Shown: positions 26,087-34,720 of the stretch, one piece after another
Layout of the letters: every line of letters begins with the position of its first letter
Position numbering within the stretch: the stretch's first letter is position 1
Program-made: the position numbers and the translations under genes
Assembly: GCF_028583425.1 (NCBI RefSeq)
Contig: NC_072799.1
Coordinates: forward strand, 89,390,217 to 89,454,216
Direction: 5' to 3'
Origin: Eublepharis macularius
Lineage: Eukaryota; Chordata; Lepidosauria; Squamata; Eublepharidae
Length of the DNA: 64,000 nucleotides
The notes under the pieces: generated by a model
Told to the model about the DNA's origin: nothing
The model's database searches: none
What the model saw: the letters and a program-made list of their open reading frames with translations, nothing else

Positions 26087-26889
26087 CCCCCCAGGCTTCC
26101 ACACAGGTTGCCTAAATAAACTAGAATGAGAATCCCCCCAGGCTTCCACACAGGTTGCCTAAATAAACTAAAATGAGAATCCCCCCAGGCTTCCACACAG
26201 GTTGCCTAAATAAACTAGAATGAGAATCCCCCCCAGGCTTCTACACACATTGCCTAAATAAACTAGAATGAGAATCCCCCCAGGCTTCCACACAGGTTGC
26301 CTACATAAATTAGAATGAGAATCCCCCCAGGCTTCCACACAGGTTGCCTACATAAACTAGAATGAGAACCCCCTCAGGCTTCCTCACAGGTTGCCTAAAT
26401 AAACTAGAATGAGAACCCTCTCAGGCTTCCACACAGGTTGCCTAAATAAACTAGAATGAGAATCCCCCCAGGCTTCCACACAGGTTGCCTACATAAACTA
26501 GAATGAGAACCCCCTCAGGCTTCCACACAGGTTGCCTAAATAAACTAGAATGAGAACCCTCTCAGGCTTCCACACAGGTTGCCTAAATAAACTAGAATGA
26601 GAATCCCCCCAGGCTTCCACACAGGTTGCCTAAATAAACTAGAATGAGAATCCCCCCTGGCTTCTACACACGTTGCCTACATAACCTAGAATGTGAATCC
26701 CCCCAGGCTTCCACACAGGTTGCCTAACTCAACTAAAATGAGAGTCCCCCCAGGCTTTCACACAAGTTGCCTAAATAAACTAGAATGAGAATCCCCCCAG
26801 CCTTCTACACACGTTGCCTAAATAAATTAGAATGAGAATCCCCCCAGCCTTCTACACACGTTGCCTAAATAAATTAGAATGAGAATCAC

Positions 26890-27047
26890 AGGTTGCCTGC
26901 TTTCCCCAGACTGCATGTTCTCTCTCTGCTCAATAACTAAAAATAGCCATTCGTTCCTCCCACACTCTCAGTCATCAACCAATAGTCTCACTCATCCCTT
27001 CTCAGAACTGCCACTTGTTTCATGTGCCAAGCAGACACAGATTAGGA
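26890..27047 (-). other. array flank, possible fossil LTR promoter side
   Basis: The last monomer decays into 'cacaggttgcctgctttccc' and then unique sequence with a CCAAT-like 'caaccaatag'. It is considered together with 11,520-11,841 as the possible other side of the unit that hosted the array. Weakly supported. Confidence 0.3.
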
Positions 27048-27055
27048 TCCTTTAT

Positions 27056-27883
27056 TAGAGATGGGCACGAACAGCAATACGAACAAAAAACCCCACAAAC
27101 AGCCCAATCTGCTGTTCGCGAACAAGCTGTTCGTGAGGCCCCATTCTAAATAAACAGGTGGTCGTTGCAAGCCTCGTTCGTTGCTGTTCATCAAGCCAGA
27201 CAGTCTGGAACCTGCAATCAATTCCCTTGGCAACTTATGCAGGGATTGTCTGAACTCTGTCTGAACTCCTGCTGTTACCCTGGAAACCCCAGTCTAAGCC
27301 CAATTTAGCTTGATAGGCATGTCTTCCTTTCAAGTGTAGAGCTCCAATTTGTTACACGGGAGCAAAGAGCAGGAGGGAGGGGGGCTCCCAGCTCTGGCTT
27401 TGCAGACAGTGGAGAGGGAGAGAGACAGCTGCTGTCGGCATTTTGATAGAGTGCATTGGAGCTTGAATTTTCTTTGTGTGTGGTGGGATAGTGATCTACC
27501 CCTTCAGGTTCCAGGGCTGCTGCCATGCTCTGGGCCAAGCTATTATTTATTATTGGTACCTTTCCTGCTGCCTGCTCAGGTAAGGTTTCTGGGAGTGGTA
27601 CGGTAGGATCTACCCCTTCAGGTTCCAGGGCTGCTGCCAGACTCTGGGCCAAGCTATTATTTATTATTGGTACCTTTCCTGGTGCCTGCTCAGGTCAGGT
27701 TTCTGGGAGTGGTGCAGTAGGGATCTTGACCAAACTTGGATGATAGTTGGAGGAGAGCCTGCTGGCCCCCACAAACATGTTCGTAAACAGGTCATGCTCG
27801 TAAGTGTTCGTGAGGCCCTGTTCGTGGATGGCAACGAACAACGAACATCATGTTCGTTTTTTTTCTGTTCATGCCCATCTCTA
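27056..27883. mobile_element. hAT-type MITE, 828 bp
   Basis: Terminal inverted repeats tagagatgggcacgaac / gttcatgcccatctcta are flanked by an 8-base near-duplication (tcctttat 27048-27055, gtctttat 27884-27891). No transposase is inside. The interior holds a direct duplication of about 108 bases at ~27,495-27,715, each copy with 'tggtacctttcctg(c/g)tgcc'. Confidence 0.8.
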
Positions 27884-27989
27884 GTCTTTATGCATGGATG
27901 AGAAATGGTGCTTTGTGGAACGGTTTAGATTTGTTAGGTGGAATGGTTTAGATTTGTTAGGCACTGAAGAACTTTCTGGGACAAGCTGA

Positions 27990-29960
27990 AGCTGCACAAA
28001 AGAGATGGACTTCACTTGAACTAAAAGGGAATCAGGCTGCTGGCTCAATATTGAAAAGGTGGCTGAAAGGTACCAACAGGTCTAAAAAACCTGCACGTTT
28101 AAAAACTCATCAAAGAAGCCATACAAGACTAACATTTTTCTTTAGAAAAAAACTGGAAGATTTTCCCAATCCAAGTGAATAGGAAGGTGGACAAGTTCTG
28201 GAAAAAGAAATGTAAGTCAACAATAAAGCAAGCAAAAAGAGAATTTGAAAGCAGATGGCCATAAACACTAAGACAAAAATATGCAAATATATCAGGAGCA
28301 GGAAAACAGCCAGGGAAGCTATTGGGCCTTTGCATGACCCAAAAATAAAAGGATCGCTTAAGGAAGATGGGGAGATGGTGGAAAAATCAAATGGATTGTT
28401 TGCATCTGCTTTCATGGTGGAAAATGTGGGGCAGATACCCACAACAGACCCACTGTTTGGGGAAGGGTGTTTAAAGAACTGACCCCCTTCTTTGGGGGGG
28501 CGATATAATGCCCCCCCCAGGGTCCAATCTTCATGGAACTTGGAGAGTCTTTAGAGGACAGTCAGGAGTATGTCCCTTGTAAATTTTGTAGATTTCTTTT
28601 GCAAAATGCCACCACTCATTCCCCTGGATAGCCCCCATAGTTTTCCCCATATGGAATAATGAAGATTAGAAGTGGCTGGGGACATCTTCTTTGCATGGCC
28701 ATAAAATGGCCCTCCGAAGTCCAATCTTCATAAAACTTGGGGTGTTGTTAGAAGACAGGAGTAGGTCCCCAGCAAATTTGGTAAATTTCCAGGGCGACAG
28801 AAGGAGGGCAAACAGAGCTCAGGCTTTCCCCTGGCTTCATTGCCAGGGGAATAGATTGCTGGCGCCTGAGTGTCTGGATCCCCAATCCGAGCCCAAACGC
28901 AACGATCCAGGCCTCTCCTGATCGCTGGATCATTGGCCGTGGACAATCACGATCCGCCGGGTCACGATCGCGCGATCGCCATTATCGTGGGTTTTTTTCA
29001 ACCGTAATGCGGATCGTGCCCTTCTCTAGTGAAAACCAAGGTGGATTGTGAAGAGCTACTGGAGGATCTCTCTAAATTAGGAGAGAGGACAACCACATGG
29101 CCAACCAAGTTCAATGTGCATAAGTATAAGGTGATGCAAACTGGAACCAAAAAATCCTAATTTTAAATATATGCTGATGGGATCCGACCTGGCTGAGACT
29201 GAAAGAGATCTGGGGGATCTTGTAGAAAACTCAATGCTGACCATATGGCAGCTGTGAAAAAGGCAAACTCCATTCTAGGAACTATTAGGAAAGGGGTTGA
29301 AAATAAAACATGCAGTATTTTAATGCCCACGTATAAAGCTATGATGCTGTCTCAGTGTGCAGTTTTTGTTGTCTCTATAAGGGTATTGTAGAGCTGGAAA
29401 AGTACAAAGGGGGGCAACCAAGATGGTAAGGGGGTTTAAGCACTTTTCCTATGAGCTGAAAGACTGGAGGATTTGAGACTTTTCAGTCCTGAAAAAAGAT
29501 GGTTAAGGGCAGGGCAGACAGAATAGAGGCTTATAAAATTATATATAGGGTGGAAAAAGTGGCTACCAGGAGCTTTCTCTCCCTCTCCCATAATACTAGA
29601 ATTTGGGGGCATCCAATGATATTGTTGAAAAATACTTTCAGAACAGACAAAAGGAAATACATCTTTACTTAGCAAGTAATTAAACTGTGGAATTCACTGC
29701 CAGGGGTGATGGTGATGGCCACATGGAGAGAGAGTTTTAAAAGAGGACTAGACAGATTCATGGAAGAGAGCAGAGACGTCCTTTAATGGGAACTCACCAG
29801 GGTGAGTAAAGGGAGCCTCCGCAGCCAGAGGCAGCAAACCACTGAACTTCAGTGCTGGGTGGCAGCACTGTTTGCCTTCCAGGGCAATTGCCGGGCTGCT
29901 GTGTGAAAGAGGATGCTGGACTAGGACAACTGGAATGATCCAGTGGGCACTTCTTACGCA
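27990..29960 (+). mobile_element. CR1 LINE ORF2 fragment, interrupted
   Basis: Plus-strand readings such as KGSLKEDGEMVEKSNGLFAS (28,345-28,410) match the CR1 linker before the RT. From 29,030 the RT C-terminus and 3' region follow, with pieces like FNVHKYKVMQTG, 'DLAETERDLGDL', KAMMLSQCAVFV and 'RRSDRIEAYKIIYRVEKV'-like sequence. The 3' end reads 'gatgctggactaggacaact…gatccagtgggcacttctta'. Frame changes are many. A hAT-like insertion splits it at about 28,490-29,029. Confidence 0.65.
28490..29029. mobile_element. hAT-like element end inside the CR1 fragment
   Basis: The right end 'gcggatcgtgcccttctcta' resembles the agatgggcac/gtgcccatctcta terminal family seen at 27056, 36359, 42783 and 44279. 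The left end is not clear. Inside are two related segments (around 28,515 and 28,690) sharing 'tccaatcttcat(g/a)(g/a)aact'. Confidence 0.5.
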
Positions 29961-30038
29961 ACTCTGTTTTACAGAGTATCAGATCACCGGGTTCAGTGGG
30001 CTTTGCTTTTTATGAACATGTCGCTATGCCATCCTTTT

Positions 30039-30157
30039 GGGAGACCTCCAACAAAGACCAGGCAGGCAATGGCAAACCGCCTCTGTTAGTCTCTTGCCAT
30101 GAAAACTGCGCCAGGGGTCGACGCAAGTCAGCTAGGACGATGGCAATCTTCACTGCC
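30039..30157 (+). repeat. 5'-truncated 5S-type SINE beside the CWH43 stop
   Basis: It begins in the 3' part of the 5S-like region (gggagacctccaacaaagac) and runs through 'tggcaaaccgcctctgttag' and 'cttgccatgaaaactg', as in the fuller copy at 47,250. A 13-base target duplication, atgccatcctttt, lies at 30026-30038 and 30158-30170. The right-hand copy overlaps two bases of the CWH43 stop codon (30169-30171). Confidence 0.8.
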
Positions 30158-30168
30158 ATGCCATCCTT

Positions 30169-30256
30169 TTAGTTATTTTGTTTAAAATACTTTGGTGTGT
30201 TCATATGAAAGTGATGATTCCGTTCATAGTTGTGGCCTTCTTTGTAGGATCCAAAC
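30169..30256 (-). CDS. CWH43: CWH43 last coding exon
   Basis: Acceptor AG at 30258-30257. The exon reads (AG|G) R, then [24 protein letters not shown] and KQNN before TAA. Human CWH43 ends [20 protein letters not shown] then PKYFL, so this copy has a changed and slightly longer tail (KQNN for L). The stop codon lies right at the target duplication of a SINE. Confidence 0.95.
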
Positions 30257-30606
30257 CTATGGAGAAAGGAGCAAGAAAGGTTGATAATATTTGGCATGAC
30301 ATAAGAATTTCAGTTTTATAACATAATGAATATTTCCTCTGTAACAACTGAGTTTGTGGAATTAAGGAATTTATTTCACGGTCATCTCTCTGAGTTGTGT
30401 TCTAATTTTCTCAGTTTCTCCATGAATATGGACAACTTTCATTTTCTTATTTGAAGTAAGTCCTGTTCAGAAGTACTTACTTTGGAATAAACATGCATAC
30501 AATGATCTTGTGTGTTCCACTCACTTCAATGTGAGTTGCATACAACATATTCATTTAGCTAATTTATATCCGACCTTTCCTCCAGGGAGCTCAGGGTGGC
30601 ATACAT

Positions 30607-31195
30607 TGCTTTTCCCTGTTTGGTGTAGTGGTGAAGAACAGCAGGACTCTAATCTGGAGAACCGGGTTTGAGTCCCCACTTATCCACTTGAAGCCAGTGG
30701 GTGACCTTGGGTGACCTTGGGTCAGTCACATCTTCTTGGAGCTCTCTCAGCCTCACTCAGCTCACAGGGTGATTGTCGTGAGCAGGGGTTTTTTTCAGCA
30801 GGAGTGTGGTGGAATGGAATTCCGGCACCTCTTGAAAATGGTCACATGGCCAGTGGCCCCTCCTCCTGATCTCCAGACAGAGGGGAGTTTAGATTGCCCT
30901 CCGCACCAGTGGCGCAGAGGGCAATCTAAACTCCCCTCTGTCTGGAGGTCAGGGGGAGGGGTCACCCGCCATGTGACCATTTTCACCAAGGGTGATTTAA
31001 ACTTTAAAAAACTCCCCCCTTGTTCCAGCTGACCCAAAGTAACATCATTGTGTGGTCCCGAGTTCCACCACTGAGTTCCATCACCTCTTTTCCCAGAAAA
31101 AAAGCCCTGGTTGCAAGGATAATAATAACACACTTTGTAAACCACTCTGAATGAGCATTAAGTTGTCCTGAAGGACAGTATATAAATTGTTGTTT
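30607..31195 (+). repeat. tRNA-derived SINE split by a hAT MITE
   Basis: The left part (30,607-30,782) carries 'tggtgtagtggtgaagaaca' and the B box 'gggtttgagtcccc'. The right part (31,110-31,195) carries 'aataataacacactttgtaa' and the tail 'gacagtatataaattgttgt'. They are one SINE interrupted by the element at 30,783-31,109. The SINE lies in the last intron of CWH43. Confidence 0.8.
30783..31109. mobile_element. hAT-type MITE with perfect 31-bp palindrome
   Basis: Ends caggggtttttttcagc and cccagaaaaaaagccctg are inverted. The 8-base target duplication is gtcgtgag (30775-30782) / gttgcaag (31110-31117), diverged at two bases. In the middle, 30871-30901 and 30917-30947 are exact inverted complements with a 15-base loop. 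Confidence 0.8.
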
Positions 31196-31198
31196 CAT

Positions 31199-31345
31199 TT
31201 TGCCCTCACAACAACCCTGTGAGGTAGGTTAGGCTGACAGATTGACTGACTGGCCCAAGGTCATCCAAGAAGCTTCCATGGCAGAGTGGGGTTTGAACCT
31301 AGTCCTAGATCCTAGTCAGACACTTCAACTGCTGCACCAAGAACT
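31199..31345 (-). repeat. tRNA-derived SINE / L2-like 3' region, antisense
   Basis: Contains acaaccctgtgaggtaggtt, 'ggcccaaggtcatcc' and the inverted B box 'gggtttgaacc', the usual antisense arrangement. A relative is at 45,174-45,395. Confidence 0.65.
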
Positions 31346-31367
31346 ACATAAAACTACAACAGATTAA

Positions 31368-31442
31368 CAGTGCTATCGTAAGCAGAGTTAGACATGATAA
31401 AGTCAATTGTTTTATAAAATAAATCTTCTTAGTATTACACTG
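31368..31442. repeat. short palindromic MITE, diverged
   Basis: It starts cagtgctatcgtaagcagag and ends ttagtattacactg. Same family as 3237, with worn arms. Confidence 0.5.
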
Positions 31443-31564
31443 TTAGTTACAATCCCCACCATAGAAATGGGGTTACCAAACACCTAGGTAGAAGCTGCTA
31501 AACCGATTCTTAAGCCACTCGCCTAAAAATATAACAACACAATGTATCTTTATAGTACACTAAC

Positions 31565-31720
31565 CTGGAACTGAATCGGATTTCTTGTGGAACCTCACTG
31601 GGGTCAATAGTGATTTTGTCATTGTCCTTGTAATTATCTGCATCATCTGGGATTCTAAATTTTGCCATCTGAAGTTCAGAATCGCTTAGACCAGCATGAG
31701 AAATTCGAGCATAACCCAAC
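31565..31720 (-). CDS. CWH43: CWH43 penultimate exon
   Basis: It reads [33 protein letters not shown] and [16 protein letters not shown], closing with AG before GTTAGT. Human has [20 protein letters not shown] here. This is the end of the EEP-like domain. The acceptor sits directly against a (TAA)n tract. Confidence 0.97.
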
Positions 31721-31724
31721 CTGT

Positions 31725-31725
<1 letters not shown>

Positions 31726-31770
<45 letters not shown>
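31726..31770. repeat. (TAA)~15 microsatellite at a splice acceptor
   Basis: 45 bases of pure taa units begin six bases from the first base of the CWH43 penultimate exon. On the transcribed strand the acceptor is (ATT)n-ATTAATGACAG, so the repeat replaces the polypyrimidine tract. Confidence 0.95.
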
Positions 31771-31771
<1 letters not shown>

Positions 31772-32178
31772 GATCATTTCATAGAAAAGAGCTGAAGAAA
31801 CTCATTAGCATATCTCATTAGCATATGCCACACCTCTTGACATCACCAGAAGTGTGTCATTAGCATAACTGATTTGCATATGCCACACCCCCTGACATCA
31901 CCTTTCCTGGCTGTTTTGGACCCAATCCTGGCCATTCAGGGCTGAAATTGGGCCCAAAATGGCTGAAAATGGCCAAAAAGGGGCCCAAAATAGTCAGGAT
32001 CGGGTCACTGCTGAGCAGGAGTCTGATCCATCACCCGTCAGAAGCCCAATCCGGGCCATTTTGGCCCCAATCCAGGCCGAAACGGGCCCAAATGGCCGAG
32101 AGTCAGGTGGGTGGGGCCACCTGACATGTGACCTCTTTGGGCAACTGCCGGAACCGTTGCCCCTCGAAATGAGCCCTG
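31771..32178. mobile_element. hAT-type MITE
   Basis: The right end 'cctcgaaatgagccctg' is inverted to the worn left end 'ggatcatttcatagaaaaga'. The interior repeats 'tcattagcatatg' segments and has a run of 'ggcccaaaatgg'-type units. The target duplication is not visible, probably because the (TAA)n tract replaced the left flank. Confidence 0.6.
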
Positions 32179-32500
32179 CTTAGGATTGTCACTCACATAA
32201 ACAGGGCTTGTTGAACAAGATCACTACTCCATGAACTGTGTTCCATGGTCTCTCTTCACCAATATTTTTCTGCTACTCTTAATTTTCCTTACATTTTGCC
32301 AATACAAACCTTATCAAAATTCAGCAAAAGTTAAAAACACATTGCAGTGTTAACATATTGATGGTAATTTGCCCAATGTATATAATTGAATCTGAATGCA
32401 GAATCTGAATCAGTTTGACTGATCATATGGACTGCTACTGAGAGATTAGTCACAGTCTGGGCTACAAAGTACTTGAAAGAAGGTAACAATTTTGACATAC

Positions 32501-32562
32501 CTAATTAATCCACGATACATTATATAACTACACCACCTCTCATGATCTGTGCTGTCAATATC
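32501..32562 (-). CDS. CWH43: CWH43 exon (DIDSTDH)
   Basis: Acceptor 'cattag', then [20 protein letters not shown] and AG before GTATGT. Human: [20 protein letters not shown]. A short exon of 62 bases in phase with both neighbours. Confidence 0.97.
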
Positions 32563-32894
32563 CTAATGATCAAATAAACCAAAAAGAGGAAAAATGGTTA
32601 AGGTAAGTTGCATCTTTATGGTTAAAGTTTAGCAAAAGACTATAACTGAACTGAAACTAAAATGTCCAGGAATTAAGGTGTGATGTCCATGGCTTTAGAA
32701 GGGTATACTCTGCTTGATGGCAAAGCCCAGAGTGGTTAAAAAAAAAAAAGAGGGATATACTGACTAATGATCTTGAAATGTTTAAATACATGCACAGATT
32801 TATTTATTTATTTTACTTGTTGGACATGAATATTTATGTTACCAGTTGTATTAAATTACTGATTCTTTTTAAAAGATTTCTAGTTCCACAATAC

Positions 32895-33039
32895 CTTCAT
32901 GTTGCCATTTTCAGTTAATTGCAAGTAATCTCTGGAACCGGGAGCTGAAGTGACATACCCCAGAAACACAACCTGTTTAGAGCTATTCTTCAATAGATAG
33001 GAAACGGTGATTGCTTGGAGCTTTCTATCCAAGTCTTCT
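32895..33039 (-). CDS. CWH43: CWH43 exon (DLDRKLQA)
   Basis: It reads [36 protein letters not shown] and [12 protein letters not shown], then [15 protein letters not shown] occupies the place of the GDFN metal-site motif in classical EEP nucleases and lacks its Asp and Asn. Confidence 0.97.
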
Positions 33040-33699
33040 CTGAAAGAGGTTGATAACATTATTTTTAGTCTTCCTTCTAGAGAAGTGGCTGTGTACAATG
33101 AATATCACCAGTACTTTTGTTCACAACTACAACCCAAAATATTTTATCGATCATTTCTGCCCCTTCTGCACATCACACTTTAAGCCCACAATACTGAGTA
33201 TTCATGCCAATCAGTGCTGAATCTGCTTGGGCTCCTAGCATTCTGCACTGCACGATCTCGAGGCAATTTGGTGTCTGCTTTCTCATTCCAGACAAGTTGA
33301 GAAGTGTCTGTTTCAACTTCAAGCTGCCTTTTCCGGGGACTGGAGCTGACATCATTTTTTTAAAAAAAATTCAGAGCATGCATAATAACATTGCAAAGTT
33401 GGAGCCCAGTTTGTACCCCACTCCCTGTCCCTATATTCACTGATTGGGCAGTCTCCTACCTACCAGTTTTTTATTTTCAAATATGAGCCCTGGTTGTAAA
33501 GAACGGAAATAAAAAAGCGAACCCAAGAAGTGATTAGTGGGGAATGTGGACTGCCATCAGGGAACATGACGCACATTGAGCTTAAAGGGGAAGAATGCAG
33601 GAATGTCTCACAGCTTTGTGACTCTCCCCTAATTTAAAAAAAGGGGGCGATTCAATACTCATTTGCTTGGGGCTTGTTTCAGGCTTTGTCTAATGCCAA

Positions 33700-34110
33700 A
33701 GAGGGAAGAAAATAAAGACACATGAAATAAAGATGGGGAAGGAGTAGTTTAGACACAGCACTACAGTCCTCTGAAAACTTCCGGTGTGTCAGCCAAGACG
33801 AGTTTTTTAGATTCAAAATTTAGAAATTAGAAGGAATAATACTGCAGTAATGTGTCAGCATTACTACCCTATTTGTTTGGGGTTTTTTTTAAGGCAGAAA
33901 AGGAATTTGGAGAACTGAAGAGGGAGAGGGTGGTTTCTACAGCCATTTAAGAGATGCAGTGCTACGATCCTTCTCTGCAAACTTCCCTGCATGCTAGCCA
34001 AGATTTAGGTGGAGCTTTTTAGATTTAGAATTTACAAATTAGAAGGAATATAAGTGTAGTAAAGTTCCAGCATTGCTGCCCTTTCGAAAAAGAAAAAAAA
34101 TGGCAGATAA
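33700..34110. repeat. degenerate tandem duplication, ~212-bp period
   Basis: Two successive blocks share 'tttagaaattagaaggaata' (33,820) and 'tttacaaattagaaggaata' (34,032), and before these 'gccaagacgag' and 'gccaagattta'. Weak similarity may continue beyond 34,110. The family is not recognised. The rest of this intron from 33,040 to 33,700 and from 34,110 to 34,425 shows nothing else I can name. Confidence 0.55.
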
Positions 34111-34425
34111 AAGTTTGTGGAGCTGAGGAAGATGAGTGTGGTTACCTGCAGACAGACCAATTAGCTCCTGGGGGAAAGAAAGAGGGGAGGGATGAGAAGC
34201 AGAATGGGAGTGGTGTTTCACACAGACATAACACACTGCAACATCAACAAGGCAAGCAGCTTTAAAAATAAATCGCAGAATGTGCACAGGGGGAAAAAAT
34301 GGGAAAAGATGGACAAATGTCATATCTGTGTCCCATGACTCCTTTGTACGTGTGGAAATCTGGAGAACATGGGAAGTAGAATGGGATATGAAATGCTGTA
34401 AAATGACCGTGCGGAAAGGGCCTTA

Positions 34426-34543
34426 GGGCCAAGCTACAATGACACTTGAATGGCAAGTGGATCGAGTGGAGAGCAAGTGGAGGGCAACTGAACAGGGAGG
34501 AATACACTTGCTGTTCAAGTGTCATTTGTCACTTGTAGTTTGG
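34426..34543. repeat. MITE of the 'ggccaagctacaagtga' family
   Basis: Left 'gggccaagctacaatgacac' and right 'gtgtcatttgtcacttgtag' are inverted. A fuller copy is at 54,688-54,966. Confidence 0.65.
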
Positions 34544-34720
34544 ATATGTAGTCTTACATATCCATACAGCAAACCCAAGTTCTACAGCAAGAGCCAGTGT
34601 AGGGTGTTAAAGCAGACTAGGATTTGGAAGACCCAGGTTCAAATTCCCACTTTGCCAGTCACACACCCTCAGCGTAACCTCCCTTAATGTGAGGATAAAG
34701 TGGCAGAAGGGAGAATGTTC

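Larger units (their letters stand above)
11842..26889. repeat. 47-bp satellite/minisatellite array, ~15 kb
   Basis: Head-to-tail monomers of 47 bases (46-48) read aggcttccacacaggttgcc, then taaataaactagaatgagaa, then a run of seven mostly C bases. Variants recur at fixed places: the third-quarter motif is taaata, tacata or taactc; position 13-15 varies (cagg/cacg/caag); the C run has one or two T. Dividing the length without the five LINE inserts (~12.4 kb) by 47 gives about 260 monomers. The array begins with poorer units near 11,842 and decays near 26,880. Each monomer carries AATAAA on plus. There are no spacers, so it is not CRISPR-like. Confidence 0.95.

Noticed and set aside
13899-26196. 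Plus-strand open frames inside the five LINE copies
   Set aside because: They are antisense shadows of the LINE ORF2 C-terminus and repeat identically with it.
11842-26889. CRISPR-like array or protein-coding repeat
   Set aside because: The repeats are directly adjacent without unique spacers. Open frames of 60-80 codons (MEAWGDSHSSL…) come from a 47-bp unit read through three phases and break at each length variant.
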